From positions 372,001-436,000 of the forward strand of contig JAFECB010000017.1 of the NCBI GenBank assembly GCA_018242365.1: a stretch of DNA of 64,000 nt, in the 5' to 3' direction. Below the pieces are notes generated by a model. It had not been told where the DNA came from, did no database searches, and was given only the letters and a program-made list of their open reading frames with translations. This document shows positions 48,370-58,151 of the stretch, in pieces (positions within the stretch are counted from its first letter, which is position 1; each line of letters starts with the position of its first letter). The position numbers and the translations under genes are program-made. The DNA comes from Pseudomonadota bacterium. Lineage in GTDB: Bacteria; Pseudomonadota; Gammaproteobacteria; Xanthomonadales; Xanthomonadaceae.

Positions 48370-49020
48370 CTACCCGATCGCCGGATGCGTCGCGCCGGCA
48401 TCCGCTGCGCGCACCGCGGCGACGAAGCGCAGCATCGCTTCCGGGTGCTTGATTCCGGGTGCGGATTCAATCCCGCTGGCGACATCCACGCCCCAGGGCC
48501 GCGCAGTCGCGATGGCCTGCCCGACGTTGTCTGCGCTTAACCCACCCGCCAGCAGGATCGGACGCTCGCGCTTCCGCGGCAGCAAGCTCCAATCGAAGCT
48601 GCGGCCACTGCCACCGGCCTCGCCGGCACCATGTCCATCCAGCACATAACCACTTGCCGAGGGATAGCGCGCCATCACCGCCAGCGGATCTCCGTCGTCT
48701 CCCATAGCGATCGCCTTCCAGAACGGCAGGCCGAAGCTCGTGCAGAACCCATCATCTTCGCCGCCGTGAAACTGCAGCAGATCCGGCCGCACGCACGAAA
48801 CAACCGCATCGACTTCGGCGCGCGGGTTGTCCATCATCAGTGCCACCACCGCCGTGGTCGATGGCACCAGTGCACGCAGGGCCGCTGCATGTTCAAGCGT
48901 CACTTTGCGTGGGCTGCGTGCGGCGAAGATCAGGCCGATGTAATCGACCTCCAGCGCAACCGCCAACGCGACATCCTCGTCGCGGGTCATGCCGCAGAGT
49001 TTGATTCTGGTCCTGCTCAC
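48370..49020 (-). CDS. trpF: Phosphoribosylanthranilate isomerase
   Basis: 216-residue TIM barrel. Catalytic Cys in [12 protein letters not shown] and Asp in [14 protein letters not shown] are present, with [19 protein letters not shown] at the phosphate end. Start is GTG at 49020, forming a GTGA overlap with the truA stop; the frame continues inside truA without homology. Between it and trpB lie 180 nt with no obvious gene. Confidence 0.96.
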   Translation of the reverse strand: MSRTRIKLCGMTRDEDVALAVALEVDYIGLIFAARSPRKVTLEHAAALRALVPSTTAVVALMMDNPRAEVDAVVSCVRPDLLQFHGGEDDGFCTSFGLPFWKAIAMGDDGDPLAVMARYPSASGYVLDGHGAGEAGGSGRSFDWSLLPRKRERPILLAGGLSADNVGQAIATARPWGVDVASGIESAPGIKHPEAMLRFVAAVRAADAGATHPAIG

Positions 49021-49802
49021 AGCGTGACCTCGGCCGGCAGGCCGCACGCGGCCGGATAGCGCGGCCCGAGGAACAACAATCCGGCCGATGGCGCGGTGGG
49101 GCCAGCGACGTTGCGGTCACGACCTTCCAGGAGTTCCACCATCCATTCCACCGGGCGCTCGCCACGCCCCACCAGCAACAGCGATCCGACGAGATTGCGC
49201 ACCATATGGTGCAGGAAGGCATTGGCCTGCACCTCCACCACCACTTCATCCTCCATGCGGGTGACGGAAATGGCCTGCAGATTGCGGCGGGCATGGGTGG
49301 CCTGGCATTGCGAACTGCGAAACGCCGAGAAGTCGCGTTCTCCGAGTAGCGCCTGCGCAGCCGTGTGCATGGCATCGGCATCGAGCGGCAGCCAATCCCA
49401 TCCCAGGAACTGGTGCTGCAGGCCGGGGCGGGCACTGCGATTGAGGATGCGGTAGCGATAGCGGCGTGCCCTCGCCGAGAATCGCGCATTGAAATCGTCA
49501 GCTACCGGCACGCACCAACGCACCGCCAGCGCCGGCGGCAGGTTGGCGGTGGTGCCGAGGATCCAGCCGCGCAGCGAGCGCTCGCTGTCGCTGTCGAAAT
49601 GCACGACCTGGCAGCGCGCGTGCACACCGGCATCGGTGCGGCCGGCGCAGACGGTCGCCACCGACGCATTCGCCACCCGCGACAGTGCTGTTTCCAGCAC
49701 GTTTTGCAGGCTGCCATCCGGCGTCATCACGCCGGGCTGGCTCAAACGCTGCCAACCCGAAAACCCGCTGCCGTCGTATTCGATTCCCAGCGCGTAGCGC
49801 AT
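49017..49802 (-). CDS. truA: tRNA pseudouridine synthase A
   Basis: 261-residue enzyme modifying U38-40 in tRNA anticodon arms. Catalytic Asp in [20 protein letters not shown], start [16 protein letters not shown], and late [16 protein letters not shown] are canonical. It lies 16 nt after fimV and overlaps trpF by 4 nt, a conserved pseudomonad/xanthomonad arrangement. Confidence 0.97.
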   Translation of the reverse strand: MRYALGIEYDGSGFSGWQRLSQPGVMTPDGSLQNVLETALSRVANASVATVCAGRTDAGVHARCQVVHFDSDSERSLRGWILGTTANLPPALAVRWCVPVADDFNARFSARARRYRYRILNRSARPGLQHQFLGWDWLPLDADAMHTAAQALLGERDFSAFRSSQCQATHARRNLQAISVTRMEDEVVVEVQANAFLHHMVRNLVGSLLLVGRGERPVEWMVELLEGRDRNVAGPTAPSAGLLFLGPRYPAACGLPAEVTL

Positions 49803-49818
49803 GACCGCCCGCGCCGTA

Positions 49819-51918
49819 TCAGCCCATGATCCGCGCCAGCATCTTGCCGGCCTTTTCGCTCACGGCGTCGTCTTCGTCATTGAGCAGTTCGGCCAGCAGT
49901 TGCTGGGCCGAGGTGCGATCGCCCATGTCGAGGAAGGCATCGACCAACTTGAAGCGCTGGTCGGCGCTGGCCTGTGCAGGTGGGCCGTCGTGCGTCGCCA
50001 CTGGTTCATCTGCAGGCGCGGGAGCCGGTGCCGCCTTCGGGGCCTCTGCCGCCGGAGTCGAGGCTTCAGCACTGCCCGTCGCCTCGGCTCCTGCCGCAGG
50101 ATCCTTCACCACCCAACCCGAATGCCAAGCGGGCGTACCGCCACGTCTGCCGGGGATGGTCGCGGGCGCAGCACTGGCACTGGATTTATCGTCCTCCGGC
50201 TTGTCCGAAGCTGCAGCGGCCGATGGTGCCGACGCCTTTGCGGTCGCGTTGGCGCGTTTGCGATCCAGCTCCTGCATGCTCGCGGCCAACGACGAAGGCA
50301 CGAAGGCGCTCTTCGGTGCCGGCGTCGGTTCCGGTTTGCGCTTGCGCGCCACCAGCCAGACCAGCAGCCCCACCAGCAGCACGCCGACGCCACCACCGAG
50401 GTAATACATGCTCTTGCCGGTATGCATCGCCGTGGCAGGCGGTGTCGCGGCCGTGGCCGACGCTGCGGCCGGCGCGGGCTGTGCAACCGTCCGGTTCGCT
50501 TCGGCCAGGCGATGCTGCGCCGCAGCCAGCTCGCTGTCCTTCATCGACAACAACTGGTGCTGCTCGTCGCGGATCCGTTCCAATTCGGCAACGCGCTCCT
50601 TCAACTCGCCGATCTCCGCACTCTTCGCGGAAATCTCTTCGTCGCGCTGTCTCAACTGCTGTTGCAGCATGCTTCCCCCACCGCCATTGCCGGTTCCTGT
50701 TTGTGCCCCCGTCGCGCGCCGATCACCGGTCGGCGGCACGATTTCCAGACGCGCTTCGGAGTGGCGCGCCGCTGCTGCAGGCTGCACAGACGCAGTCGCT
50801 GCCGGGGCGCGATTCGCGTTTGTGGCAGGCCGTGCCGCCGGCTTGCTGGCTGCGCTCGTGGGCCGGGCTGCCGATGCATCCGAACGCACTGTGCCTGCAT
50901 TCGCGGTATCGGCCGCTGCAGACGTCTCCGGTTGCAGTACGGGGCGCTGGTCCTGCCGCCAAGCCTGCATCTGCTGGCGTACGACTTCAGTGGCCTGGCC
51001 GGCGTCGATCTGGCCGACTTCGCCACCATCGGGAATCCGCAATACCGAGCCGCGACGCAGGCGATTGATGTTTTCGCCGATGAAGGCGGCGGGATTGGCG
51101 TGCAGCAGCGCCAGCATGGTCTGGTCGAGGCTGTAGGACGCGCGCAGGCCCAGCCCGCCGGCAATCGAGGAAAGGGTGTCGCCACGCTTGACCGGTCCGT
51201 ACTGGCCGGCGTCCGCACTCGCTGCCATCGCGGGTGCAGGTGCCGCTTCCACCGGCACGGCAGGCACCGGTGCCGGTGGCGGTGGTGCCTCGACAGGCGG
51301 AGCCACATCGAGGGCATTCGCTTGCCCTTCGGCCGCTTCCGCGTTGGCGGGCGTCGGCGCTGGCAGCGCGCTCGCGACCGGTGCCGGCTGCGGCGCAGGT
51401 TCAGGTTGCGCGGGGGCTGGCGTCGCGGGTGGCGCGGCCGGCACATCCGGTCGCTGCACGAGGTTGGACGGCGCGACCGTCGCCATCTGCACGTTCGCCT
51501 GCGGCAACGCGCTGGCGGTGTTCGGCACATCCACCAGAGCTGAATATTCGCGAACCAGCTTGCCCGTGCCCCAATCGACTTCGATCAGGAAATTCAGCAC
51601 ACCTTGGTCGACCGGCTGGATGCTGGTGACGCGGATCACCGGCCGGCCACGGGCATCGCTGCCGAGGCTGAACTGCAATTCCGCCGCGACGCCGGAAGGT
51701 TGCGGCAGGCCGATCCGCCGGAACGTCTCCGGCGAGGCCATGCGCGCCTGCAAGGCCGCCAACTCACCGGGCGTGGTCGAGATGACCGGAATCTCCGCCA
51801 GCAGCGGCTGGTTGCGCTTCGACTTGACCTGGATCTGGCCCAGACCCAACGCCCAGGCATTGCCTGCAGCCGCCATCAACAACGCCGCGATTGCTGCCTT
51901 GCGCAAGAATCCGATCAC
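49819..51918 (-). CDS. fimV: FimV/HubP family polar landmark protein
   Basis: 699 residues. A signal peptide ([20 protein letters not shown]) precedes the FimV N-terminal domain ([20 protein letters not shown] to [21 protein letters not shown]). A LysM-like peptidoglycan-binding segment (about 250-325, [13 protein letters not shown]), coiled coil (about 430-490), one membrane helix ([13 protein letters not shown]) and an acidic cytoplasmic part follow. It ends in the C-terminal FimV TPR-like domain ([20 protein letters not shown]). FimV organises type IV pili and polar complexes. GTG at 51918 has GGAG 8 nt upstream. Confidence 0.93.
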   Translation of the reverse strand: MIGFLRKAAIAALLMAAAGNAWALGLGQIQVKSKRNQPLLAEIPVISTTPGELAALQARMASPETFRRIGLPQPSGVAAELQFSLGSDARGRPVIRVTSIQPVDQGVLNFLIEVDWGTGKLVREYSALVDVPNTASALPQANVQMATVAPSNLVQRPDVPAAPPATPAPAQPEPAPQPAPVASALPAPTPANAEAAEGQANALDVAPPVEAPPPPAPVPAVPVEAAPAPAMAASADAGQYGPVKRGDTLSSIAGGLGLRASYSLDQTMLALLHANPAAFIGENINRLRRGSVLRIPDGGEVGQIDAGQATEVVRQQMQAWRQDQRPVLQPETSAAADTANAGTVRSDASAARPTSAASKPAARPATNANRAPAATASVQPAAAARHSEARLEIVPPTGDRRATGAQTGTGNGGGGSMLQQQLRQRDEEISAKSAEIGELKERVAELERIRDEQHQLLSMKDSELAAAQHRLAEANRTVAQPAPAAASATAATPPATAMHTGKSMYYLGGGVGVLLVGLLVWLVARKRKPEPTPAPKSAFVPSSLAASMQELDRKRANATAKASAPSAAAASDKPEDDKSSASAAPATIPGRRGGTPAWHSGWVVKDPAAGAEATGSAEASTPAAEAPKAAPAPAPADEPVATHDGPPAQASADQRFKLVDAFLDMGDRTSAQQLLAELLNDEDDAVSEKAGKMLARIMG

Positions 51919-52032
51919 ATGTGCTCCGGGGTCACAGCCTCGCGGCGACTCTAGCAGATTGTCACGCATTCGCAGCAGCGCTCGCGCACCGTACTGCGAC
52001 GGATGTCGCAGCCGGCGTGCAGGGCCATCTGC

Positions 52033-53076
52033 TCAATGGGTCTGGTCGAGCTTGGGCTGCAGTCCTTCGGCCACCAGCAACTCGGCAATCTGCACGGCAT
52101 TGAGCGCCGCACCCTTGCGGATGTTGTCGGACACCACCCACAGGTCAAGCCCACGCGGATGCGACAGGTCCTCGCGGATGCGACCGACGAACACCGCATC
52201 CTTGCCGGAAGCGTGGGTGACCGGCGTCGGATAGCCGCCCGGCTTGCGCTCATCGACCACTTCCACGCCCGGCGACTTCGCCAGAAGCGCGCGCGCCGCG
52301 TCGGCAGTGATCTTTTCGCGGGTCTCGATATGCACCGCCTCGGAATGCCCATAGAACACCGGCACCCGCACCACGGTCGGGTTCACGCCGATGCGGGCGT
52401 CGTCGAGGATCTTGCGGGTTTCCCAGACCAGCTTCATCTCTTCCTTGGTGAAGCCATTGTCCTGGAAGTCGTCGATCTGCGGGATCAGGTTGAAGGCGAT
52501 CTGGACCTGGAACTTCTTCGGTTCGATGTCCTGGAAATTGAGCAACTGGGCTGTCTGCCGGCCCAGCTCCTCCATGCCGGAACGCCCGGCGCCCGACGCC
52601 GACTGGTAAGTCGCGATATTGATCCTCTCGATGCCACAGGCGCGATGGATCGGCGCCAGCGCCACCATCAGCTGCATGGTCGAGCAATTGGGGTTGGCGA
52701 TGATCCCGCGCGGGCGGTTCTTCGCCGCTTCGGGGTTCACTTCCGACACCACCAGCGGCACGTCGTCGTCGTAGCGGAAGGTCGAGGAATTGTCGATCAC
52801 CACCGCGCCCTCGGCAGCGAATTTCGGCGCGTATTCCTTGCTGATCGCACCGCCGGCGGAGAACAGCGCGATATCAATCGACGACGGATCAAAGTTGGCC
52901 AAATCCTGCACCACCAATTCATCGTCGCCAAAAGCCACCCTGCTGCCGGCGGAACGCTCGCTGGCCACCGCCACCACCGCACTGGCGGGGAACCGGCGTT
53001 CGGCCAGGATCGACAACATCGTTTCACCCACCGCGCCGGTCGCACCGACCACGGCTACCTTGTATTGCTTGCTCAT
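52033..53076 (-). CDS. asd: Aspartate-semialdehyde dehydrogenase
   Basis: 347-residue NADPH enzyme feeding lysine, threonine and methionine synthesis. Nucleotide loop VAVVGATGAVGETML, catalytic Cys in IIANPNCSTMQLMVAL, substrate Arg/His region EKITADAARALL and GRIREDLSHPRGLDLWVV-type C-terminus. ATG at 53076 with AGGAGA upstream. fimV follows after 114 nt. The product is the substrate branch used by ThrA elsewhere in the window. Confidence 0.97.
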   Translation of the reverse strand: MSKQYKVAVVGATGAVGETMLSILAERRFPASAVVAVASERSAGSRVAFGDDELVVQDLANFDPSSIDIALFSAGGAISKEYAPKFAAEGAVVIDNSSTFRYDDDVPLVVSEVNPEAAKNRPRGIIANPNCSTMQLMVALAPIHRACGIERINIATYQSASGAGRSGMEELGRQTAQLLNFQDIEPKKFQVQIAFNLIPQIDDFQDNGFTKEEMKLVWETRKILDDARIGVNPTVVRVPVFYGHSEAVHIETREKITADAARALLAKSPGVEVVDERKPGGYPTPVTHASGKDAVFVGRIREDLSHPRGLDLWVVSDNIRKGAALNAVQIAELLVAEGLQPKLDQTH

Positions 53077-53098
53077 TCTCACGATCTCCTGATCCTCG

Positions 53099-53122
53099 CA
53101 GGAGCGCACCGCATGTGCGCGC
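53099..53122. repeat. Degenerate copy of the GTAGGAGCGC repeat
   Basis: Begins CAGGAGCGCACCGCA like the left arm of the inverted repeat 19 nt further on, then diverges. A likely decayed unit of the same element. Confidence 0.5.
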
Positions 53123-53140
53123 CCATTCATTCGCAAATTC

Positions 53141-53203
53141 TGTAGGAGCGCACCGCAGGGGCGCGACCCGCTCGAAATCGCGCCCCTGCGGTGCGCTCCT
53201 ACA
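53141..53203. repeat. Perfect 26-bp inverted repeat (REP-like pair) between asd and aroC
   Basis: Left arm 53141-53166 starts TGTAGGAGCGCACCGCA; right arm 53178-53203 is its exact reverse complement; the loop is 11 nt. The motif is the GTAGGAGCGC type widespread in pseudomonad and xanthomonad intergenic DNA. A further single arm is at 59051-59075. It can form a large hairpin in the aroC-asd transcript. Confidence 0.85.
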
Positions 53204-53223
53204 GTGAGAGACGATTGATACCG

Positions 53224-54330
53224 CTATTGTTTGGCCTCTGGCGCCCTCTTGCCCGGAATGCGCGGCTTGACCTCGCCCACATCGCCGCACTGGGCGCGGT
53301 GGCGCAGCGACTGGTCCATCAACACCAGCGCCAGCATCGCCTCGCAGATGGGGGTGGCGCGGATGCCCACGCAGGGGTCATGGCGGCCGGTCGTCACGAT
53401 TTCGACCACCTTGCCATCCACGTCCAGCCCGTCGACCGGCAGCCGCAGGCTGGAGGTGGGCTTGAACGCCACCGAGGCCACGATCTGCTGGCCGGTGGAA
53501 ATGCCGCCGAGGATGCCGCCGGCGTGGTTGGACTGGAAGCCTTCCGGGGTCATCACGTCGCGATGCACGCTGCCGCGTTGCGCCACGCTGGCGAAGCCGT
53601 CGCCGATCTCGACGCCCTTGACCGCGTTGATCGACATCATCGCCGCCGCCAGCTCGCCGTCGAGCTTGCCGTAGATCGGCTCGCCCCAGCCTGGCGGCAC
53701 GCCATCGGCCACCACCGTCACCCGTGCACCGACCGAATCGCCGGATTTGCGCAGTGCGTCCATGTAGCTTTCAAGCTCGGCCACCTGTTCGGCGCAGGGC
53801 CAGAAGAACGGACTGGACTCGACCGCTTCCCAGTCGTGCTCTCGCGGCAGGATTTCCCCGATCTGGCTCAGCCAGCCACGCACCGTCACCCCGCGCTGGG
53901 CCAGCCATTTCTTGGCGATCACCGCCGCCGCCACCCGCATCGTGGTCTCGCGTGCGCTGCTGCGGCCGCCGCCGCGCGGATCGCGGACGCCGTATTTCTG
54001 CCAATAGGTGTAATCGGCATGGCCGGGACGGAACTGCGCGGCGATCTTCGCGTAATCCTTGCTGCGTGCGTCGGTATTGCGGATCAGCAGCGCGATCGGG
54101 GTGCCGGTGGTCTGCCCTTCGTACACACCGGACAGGATTTCAACCGTATCGGCCTCATGCCGCGCCGAGGTGTGGCGGGTCTTGCCGGTGGCACGCCGCG
54201 AAAGATCATGGGCGAAATCCTCCGTCGCAATGGCAATCCCCGGCGGACAACCGTCGAGCACGCAGCCGATCGCTGGCCCGTGCGATTCGCCGAAGGTGGT
54301 GACGCGCAGCAGCTGGCCGAAGGTGTTCAA
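53224..54330 (-). CDS. aroC: Chorismate synthase
   Basis: 368-residue FMN-dependent enzyme closing the shikimate pathway. Signatures are [15 protein letters not shown] at the start, [15 protein letters not shown] with the catalytic His region near [10 protein letters not shown], and the late [20 protein letters not shown]. The family N-terminus is met with a TTG start at 54330; ATG at 54378 would add 16 unrelated residues. asd is downstream on the same strand after the repeat. Divergent from the LuxS-containing operon. Confidence 0.95.
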   Translation of the reverse strand: MNTFGQLLRVTTFGESHGPAIGCVLDGCPPGIAIATEDFAHDLSRRATGKTRHTSARHEADTVEILSGVYEGQTTGTPIALLIRNTDARSKDYAKIAAQFRPGHADYTYWQKYGVRDPRGGGRSSARETTMRVAAAVIAKKWLAQRGVTVRGWLSQIGEILPREHDWEAVESSPFFWPCAEQVAELESYMDALRKSGDSVGARVTVVADGVPPGWGEPIYGKLDGELAAAMMSINAVKGVEIGDGFASVAQRGSVHRDVMTPEGFQSNHAGGILGGISTGQQIVASVAFKPTSSLRLPVDGLDVDGKVVEIVTTGRHDPCVGIRATPICEAMLALVLMDQSLRHRAQCGDVGEVKPRIPGKRAPEAKQ

Positions 54331-54530
54331 GAGGGCATCCGGAGGCGGACGATAGCGCCCGATGGCGCACTGCAACATCCAGACGCGACTTTAGCGCATC
54401 CGCGGCCTTCGCGAAGGCCGTCGTGCCGCAAACCGCCAAACGCCCGGTTCGGCCACCATGCCTTTTCGTTCCTTGGCCAACGGTGGGCCTCCCTGGTTCA
54501 GGCGTGAAAGCGCAAGCCACGGCGCGACCG

Positions 54531-54536
54531 TATAAA
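54531..54536 (+). promoter_or_regulatory. Putative -10 of the LuxS/ebo-like operon
   Basis: TATAAA (54531-54536, inside TATAAAAT), 27 nt upstream of the first start codon. No good -35 at 16-18 bp, so an activator may be needed. The remaining 54331-54530 shows nothing recognisable. Confidence 0.5.
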
Positions 54537-54562
54537 ATGGCCTGTCACAGACAGAATTCGCC

Positions 54563-55810
54563 ATGTCCGCGATCCAGCTCAGCTACAGTACGTTCGGATT
54601 GACCAATCTCGATTTCCTCGATGCGATCGACGCCGTTGATCGCGCTGGCTATGCCGGGATCGAGATTTCCTTCCATCGCGACCAGTTCAATCCGTTCAAC
54701 ATCGACGATGCCTATCTCGATGCGGTCAAGCAGCGGCTGGGCGCGCGCCGGGTGAAGGCCTGCTGCGTGGCCACCGCCTCGCATTTCTTCGATCCGCACC
54801 GACCGCACGAGCCCTCGCTGATGGCGCTGGAGAAGGCCGCACGGATGCGCCGGATCGATCTGGTCAAGCGCGGCATCCACGTCGCCCGCAAGCTGGGGGT
54901 GAACCTGGTCACCTTCGGCAGCGGCTTCCTCCGCGACGACCACGTCGCCCATCCGGAGGTGAATCCGCGCGAACTGCTGGTGGATTCGATCCACGACTGC
55001 CTGCGCGAAATCCGCTCTGATGAGGACATCACCCTGTTGATCGAACCCGAGCCGGGCATGCACATCGAAACGATGGCGCAAGGGCTCGAACTGCTGGAGC
55101 AGGTCGGCTCGCCCAAGTTCAAGCTGCACATCGACATCTGCCATGCCTATTGCTCGGAAACCAATTACCTCGACGCGCTGCGCCTGGCCGCGCCGCAGGC
55201 CCGCTACCTGCACATTTCCGACGCCCGCGAAGGCTACAACCTGAAGATCGTCCACGATCACGCCGCGCTGGCGCCCGATCTGGGCTTTGCCAGCGTGCTG
55301 GTGCATTTCCCCGACACCGCCGATTTCCTGCTGCTGGACCGCCAGCATCCGATCCACTTTCCGCTCGAGGCGGCCTCGCCGGCGCGCAAGGCGCGGATCG
55401 AGGCGCTGCTGCAACGCGCCGGCATTACCCGCGACCTGCAGGTGGTGCCGTATTCCAGCCTGTACGCCGGCAGCTCGCCGCTGGATGATGAAATTTTCAC
55501 CTACCTGATTTCGATGCCGGGCCTGAGCTACGACGTGCTCGAACGCGCGCGGCCGATCTGCGGCTATCTGCGCGGCGCGAAAAATGCGCCGCTGGTGGAC
55601 AAGATGGTGGCCAATACCCTGACCGGGATCGTGCATTTCCACGAAATCCCCGGCGAAGGCACGCTGGACCTGGCCGGCAGCTTCCGCGCGCTGGAGGAAG
55701 GCGGCTTCAAGGGCTTTGGCTCGGTCGAGCTCTATCACCACGTCGAGGGCTGGCAGAAAGCGCTGGATGACAGCTACCGGCATCTGGCCGCGATCAACGG
55801 CGGACGCTGA
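54563..55810 (+). CDS. Sugar-phosphate isomerase/epimerase-like TIM-barrel protein (EboE-like)
   Basis: 415-residue protein of the xylose isomerase-like TIM-barrel superfamily (AP endonuclease 2 type). Barrel strands can be read in LSYSTFGLTNLDFLDAIDAV, YAGIEISFHRDQF, GVNLVTFGSGFL, ITLLIEPEPGMHIETM and FKLHIDICHAYCSE. The probable divalent-metal ligands are Glu in EPEPG, Asp/His in HIDICHAY and the later SDAREGYNL His/Asp. Residues 330-415 extend beyond a normal barrel and end GFGSVELYHHVEGW, again with metal-ligand character. First gene of a five-gene operon; luxS follows after 8 nt. EboE assignment is by fold plus context. Confidence 0.72.
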   Translation: MSAIQLSYSTFGLTNLDFLDAIDAVDRAGYAGIEISFHRDQFNPFNIDDAYLDAVKQRLGARRVKACCVATASHFFDPHRPHEPSLMALEKAARMRRIDLVKRGIHVARKLGVNLVTFGSGFLRDDHVAHPEVNPRELLVDSIHDCLREIRSDEDITLLIEPEPGMHIETMAQGLELLEQVGSPKFKLHIDICHAYCSETNYLDALRLAAPQARYLHISDAREGYNLKIVHDHAALAPDLGFASVLVHFPDTADFLLLDRQHPIHFPLEAASPARKARIEALLQRAGITRDLQVVPYSSLYAGSSPLDDEIFTYLISMPGLSYDVLERARPICGYLRGAKNAPLVDKMVANTLTGIVHFHEIPGEGTLDLAGSFRALEEGGFKGFGSVELYHHVEGWQKALDDSYRHLAAINGGR

Positions 55811-55818
55811 AGGCGGAC

Positions 55819-56310
55819 ATGGACGACAGGATCGACCTCGCATCCCTCGGCTGGCCTGCGGGGCTGGTGGGTGAACTCGACCACCGCCGGCTCAAGGCGC
55901 CCAGCGTCAAGTTGCGTTCGGCGCGTGCTGGCGAGCACGGCGATGTCGTCTATTGCGTCGACCTGCGCATCCGCCATCCGAATGCCGATGAATACTTGAC
56001 CGCCACCGAGCTGCATTCGGTCGAACACTTCCTGCTCGAAGGCTTCAGCCGGCTGCTGCCCGAGCACTTTGTTTCGGTCGGCCTGATGGGCTGCCAGACC
56101 GGCTTCTACCTCGGTTTCCAGAACGAGGGTCGCGCCGAGGTGCTGTGCGCCTGCCTCGTGCGCATCCTCGAAGAGATGCAGGCGGCCACCGCCGTGCCCT
56201 ACGCGAACATCGAACAATGCGGCAACTGGCGCAATCACAGCCTCGACGATGCGCAGCGGGTGGCGCGGGAGATCCTCACCCGCCGCCCACACTGGCTGGA
56301 CGCCGCATGA
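55819..56310 (+). CDS. luxS: S-ribosylhomocysteine lyase (LuxS family)
   Basis: 163-residue protein aligning throughout with LuxS. LDHRRLKAPSVKLRSA matches the DHTRMxAPxVR start; CVDLRIRHPN matches the FDLRF strand. Zinc/catalytic motif LHSVEH supplies H66, E69 and H70; GCQTGFY supplies the catalytic Cys (C92); EQCGNW supplies the third zinc ligand (C134); HSLDDAQRVAREIL ends the domain. All active-site motifs are intact, so conversion of S-ribosylhomocysteine to homocysteine and DPD (the AI-2 precursor) is expected. Unusually it sits inside an ebo-like operon. Its TGA overlaps the next start (ATGA). Confidence 0.9.
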   Translation: MDDRIDLASLGWPAGLVGELDHRRLKAPSVKLRSARAGEHGDVVYCVDLRIRHPNADEYLTATELHSVEHFLLEGFSRLLPEHFVSVGLMGCQTGFYLGFQNEGRAEVLCACLVRILEEMQAATAVPYANIEQCGNWRNHSLDDAQRVAREILTRRPHWLDAA

Positions 56311-57458
56311 TTACCCGCGCCGACCGCTGGCAGGTGCGCACCCAGCTCCCGATCGCCTATGACGTGATCAAGGCGCCACGGCTGTTCGATGCCGACAATC
56401 GCCGCCTGCTCGACTATGGCCGCAGCGACGGTGGCCGCCGCTTCGTGGTGGTCGATGCCAATGTCGACCGACTGCATGGCAAGGCGATCCGCGACTGGTT
56501 TGTCCACCAGGGCATCGAAGCGCGGGTGGTGGTGTTCCCGGGCGGCGAGGAACACAAGACGATTGCGCTCTATCAGGACATCCTGCGCGAGCTCGACGGC
56601 TTCCCGATCCACCGTCGCGATGAGCCCATCATCGCCATTGGCGGCGGCGTGCTGACCGACGTGGTGGCCTTCGTCGCCGCCACCTACCGGCGCGGCATCC
56701 CGCACATCAAGGTGCCCACCACCCTGATGGGCTACATCGACGCCGCGCTCGGGATCAAGGCCGGGATCAACTTCAACGGCAACAAGAACCGCCTCGGCAG
56801 CTTCGAGCCACCGGCGGCGGTGCTACTCGACAAGCACTTCCTGCGCACGCTGCCACCGCGCCACCTGCGCAACGGCGTCTGCGAGATCGTCAAGCTGGCG
56901 GTGGTCTGCGACGCCGACTTGTTCGAACGTCTCGAACGCGATGGTGCGCGCTGCATCGAAACCGCGTTCCTGGACGCAGCCGGCGATGCCATCCTCGACG
57001 CCGCGATCCAGGGCATGCTCACCGAACTGGAACCGAACCTGCACGAGGACCAGCTGGCGCGCAAGGTCGACTTCGGTCACAGCTTCAGCTACGGGCTGGA
57101 AACACGTCACGAACAGCACCTGCTGCACGGCGAGGCAGTGCTTCTGGACGTGCTGGTCTCGACCGAACTCGCGCTGAACCGCGGCCTGCTGGGGCAACGC
57201 CAAGCCGAGCGCGTATTCGCGCTGGTCGCAAGCCTCGGCATCGACCTCGACCCAGGCCTCCTCGATGCCGAACTGATGTGGCACTCCCTGCTCGACCGCA
57301 TCGAACACCGCAATGGCCTGCAGCGCGTGCCGGTGCCCAATGGCATCGGCAGTTGCACCTTCCTCAATGACATCGCCCGCCGCGAGCTCGACGCCGCGGT
57401 GCCGGCCCTGCATGCCCGCCTCAAGGTGACCCATGAACCAAGCTGTGAACGTCGATAG
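56307..57458 (+). CDS. Sugar-phosphate cyclase, 3-dehydroquinate synthase-like (EboD-like)
   Basis: 383-residue NAD-dependent cyclase superfamily protein. GGGVLTDVVAFVAATYRRG, VPTTLMGYIDAALGIKAG and NFNGNKNRLGSFEPP resemble sedoheptulose-7-phosphate cyclases (valiolone/desmethyl-4-deoxygadusol type) more than AroB. Zinc ligands are recognisable: Glu in GVCEIVKLAVV, His in DFGHSFSYGLE and His in LLHGEAVLLDV. AroB's GHTFGHAIE is not conserved. A second, orthodox aroB is expected elsewhere. ATG at 56307 overlaps luxS; the 3' end overlaps ubiG by 26 nt. Exact substrate unknown. Confidence 0.78.
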   Translation: MITRADRWQVRTQLPIAYDVIKAPRLFDADNRRLLDYGRSDGGRRFVVVDANVDRLHGKAIRDWFVHQGIEARVVVFPGGEEHKTIALYQDILRELDGFPIHRRDEPIIAIGGGVLTDVVAFVAATYRRGIPHIKVPTTLMGYIDAALGIKAGINFNGNKNRLGSFEPPAAVLLDKHFLRTLPPRHLRNGVCEIVKLAVVCDADLFERLERDGARCIETAFLDAAGDAILDAAIQGMLTELEPNLHEDQLARKVDFGHSFSYGLETRHEQHLLHGEAVLLDVLVSTELALNRGLLGQRQAERVFALVASLGIDLDPGLLDAELMWHSLLDRIEHRNGLQRVPVPNGIGSCTFLNDIARRELDAAVPALHARLKVTHEPSCERR

Positions 57459-58146
57459 TTCCGAAGTCAGCAAATTCGACCGCGTCGCCCAACTCTGGTG
57501 GGACCCCGCCGGCAAGATGGGCATGCTGCACGTCATCAATCCGTTGCGCAGCCAGTTCACCTTCGATCACGTCGAACAAATCAAAGGCGCGAAGGCGGTC
57601 GACGTCGGCTGCGGCGGCGGCATCCTGACCGAAACTCTGGCCAAGGCCGGCGCGCAGGTGATCGGCATCGACCAGTCGGAGATGAGCCTCGCCGTGGCCC
57701 GCCAGCATGCGGAAAAGAGCGGCCTTGCGATCGACTACCGGCTGCAGCGGGTCGAGGAACTGGTCGAGCTGGAGGCCGGCACCTTCGATGTCGTCACCTG
57801 CCTGGAAATGCTCGAACACGTGCCCGATCCGGCGGCGATCATCGCCGCCTGCGCGCGCCTGCTCAAGCCCGGCGGCCACGTGATCTTCTCGACCATCAAC
57901 CGCAGCTTCAAGGCTTGGCTGTTCGCGATCGTCGGTGGCGAATACGTGATGCGGATCCTGCCGAAGGGCACCCACGAATACGCAAAACTGATCCGCCCGA
58001 GCGAGTTGCGGCAATGGTCGCAGGCGGCCGGCCTGACCCACCTGCGCAGCGCCAGCCTGATGTTCAATCCGCTGACCAAGCGCTTCAAGGTGGCCGAGGG
58101 CAAGGAAGACGTGAACTACATGATGAGCTACGTCAAGAAGGCCTGA
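57433..58146 (+). CDS. ubiG: UbiG-type O-methyltransferase (2-polyprenyl-6-hydroxyphenol methylase / 3-demethylubiquinol 3-O-methyltransferase)
   Basis: 237-residue class I SAM methyltransferase with strong UbiG features. These are EVSKFDRVAQLWWDPAGKMG and LHVINPLRSQF at the N-terminus, SAM loop VDVGCGGGILTETLAKAGA, acidic loop GIDQSEMSLAVA, and TINRSFKAWLFAIVGGEYV with PKGTHEYAKLIRPSEL. It could be the cell's ubiquinone UbiG or a paralogue serving this operon; the sequence alone does not decide. It overlaps the cyclase gene by 26 nt and is 5 nt before the UbiA-like gene. Confidence 0.85.
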   Translation: MNQAVNVDSSEVSKFDRVAQLWWDPAGKMGMLHVINPLRSQFTFDHVEQIKGAKAVDVGCGGGILTETLAKAGAQVIGIDQSEMSLAVARQHAEKSGLAIDYRLQRVEELVELEAGTFDVVTCLEMLEHVPDPAAIIAACARLLKPGGHVIFSTINRSFKAWLFAIVGGEYVMRILPKGTHEYAKLIRPSELRQWSQAAGLTHLRSASLMFNPLTKRFKVAEGKEDVNYMMSYVKKA

Positions 58147-58151
58147 GCCGG

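Noticed and set aside
54206-54520. Small minus-strand frame upstream of aroC
   Set aside because: Overlaps the aroC start in a different frame; no Shine-Dalgarno and no homology.
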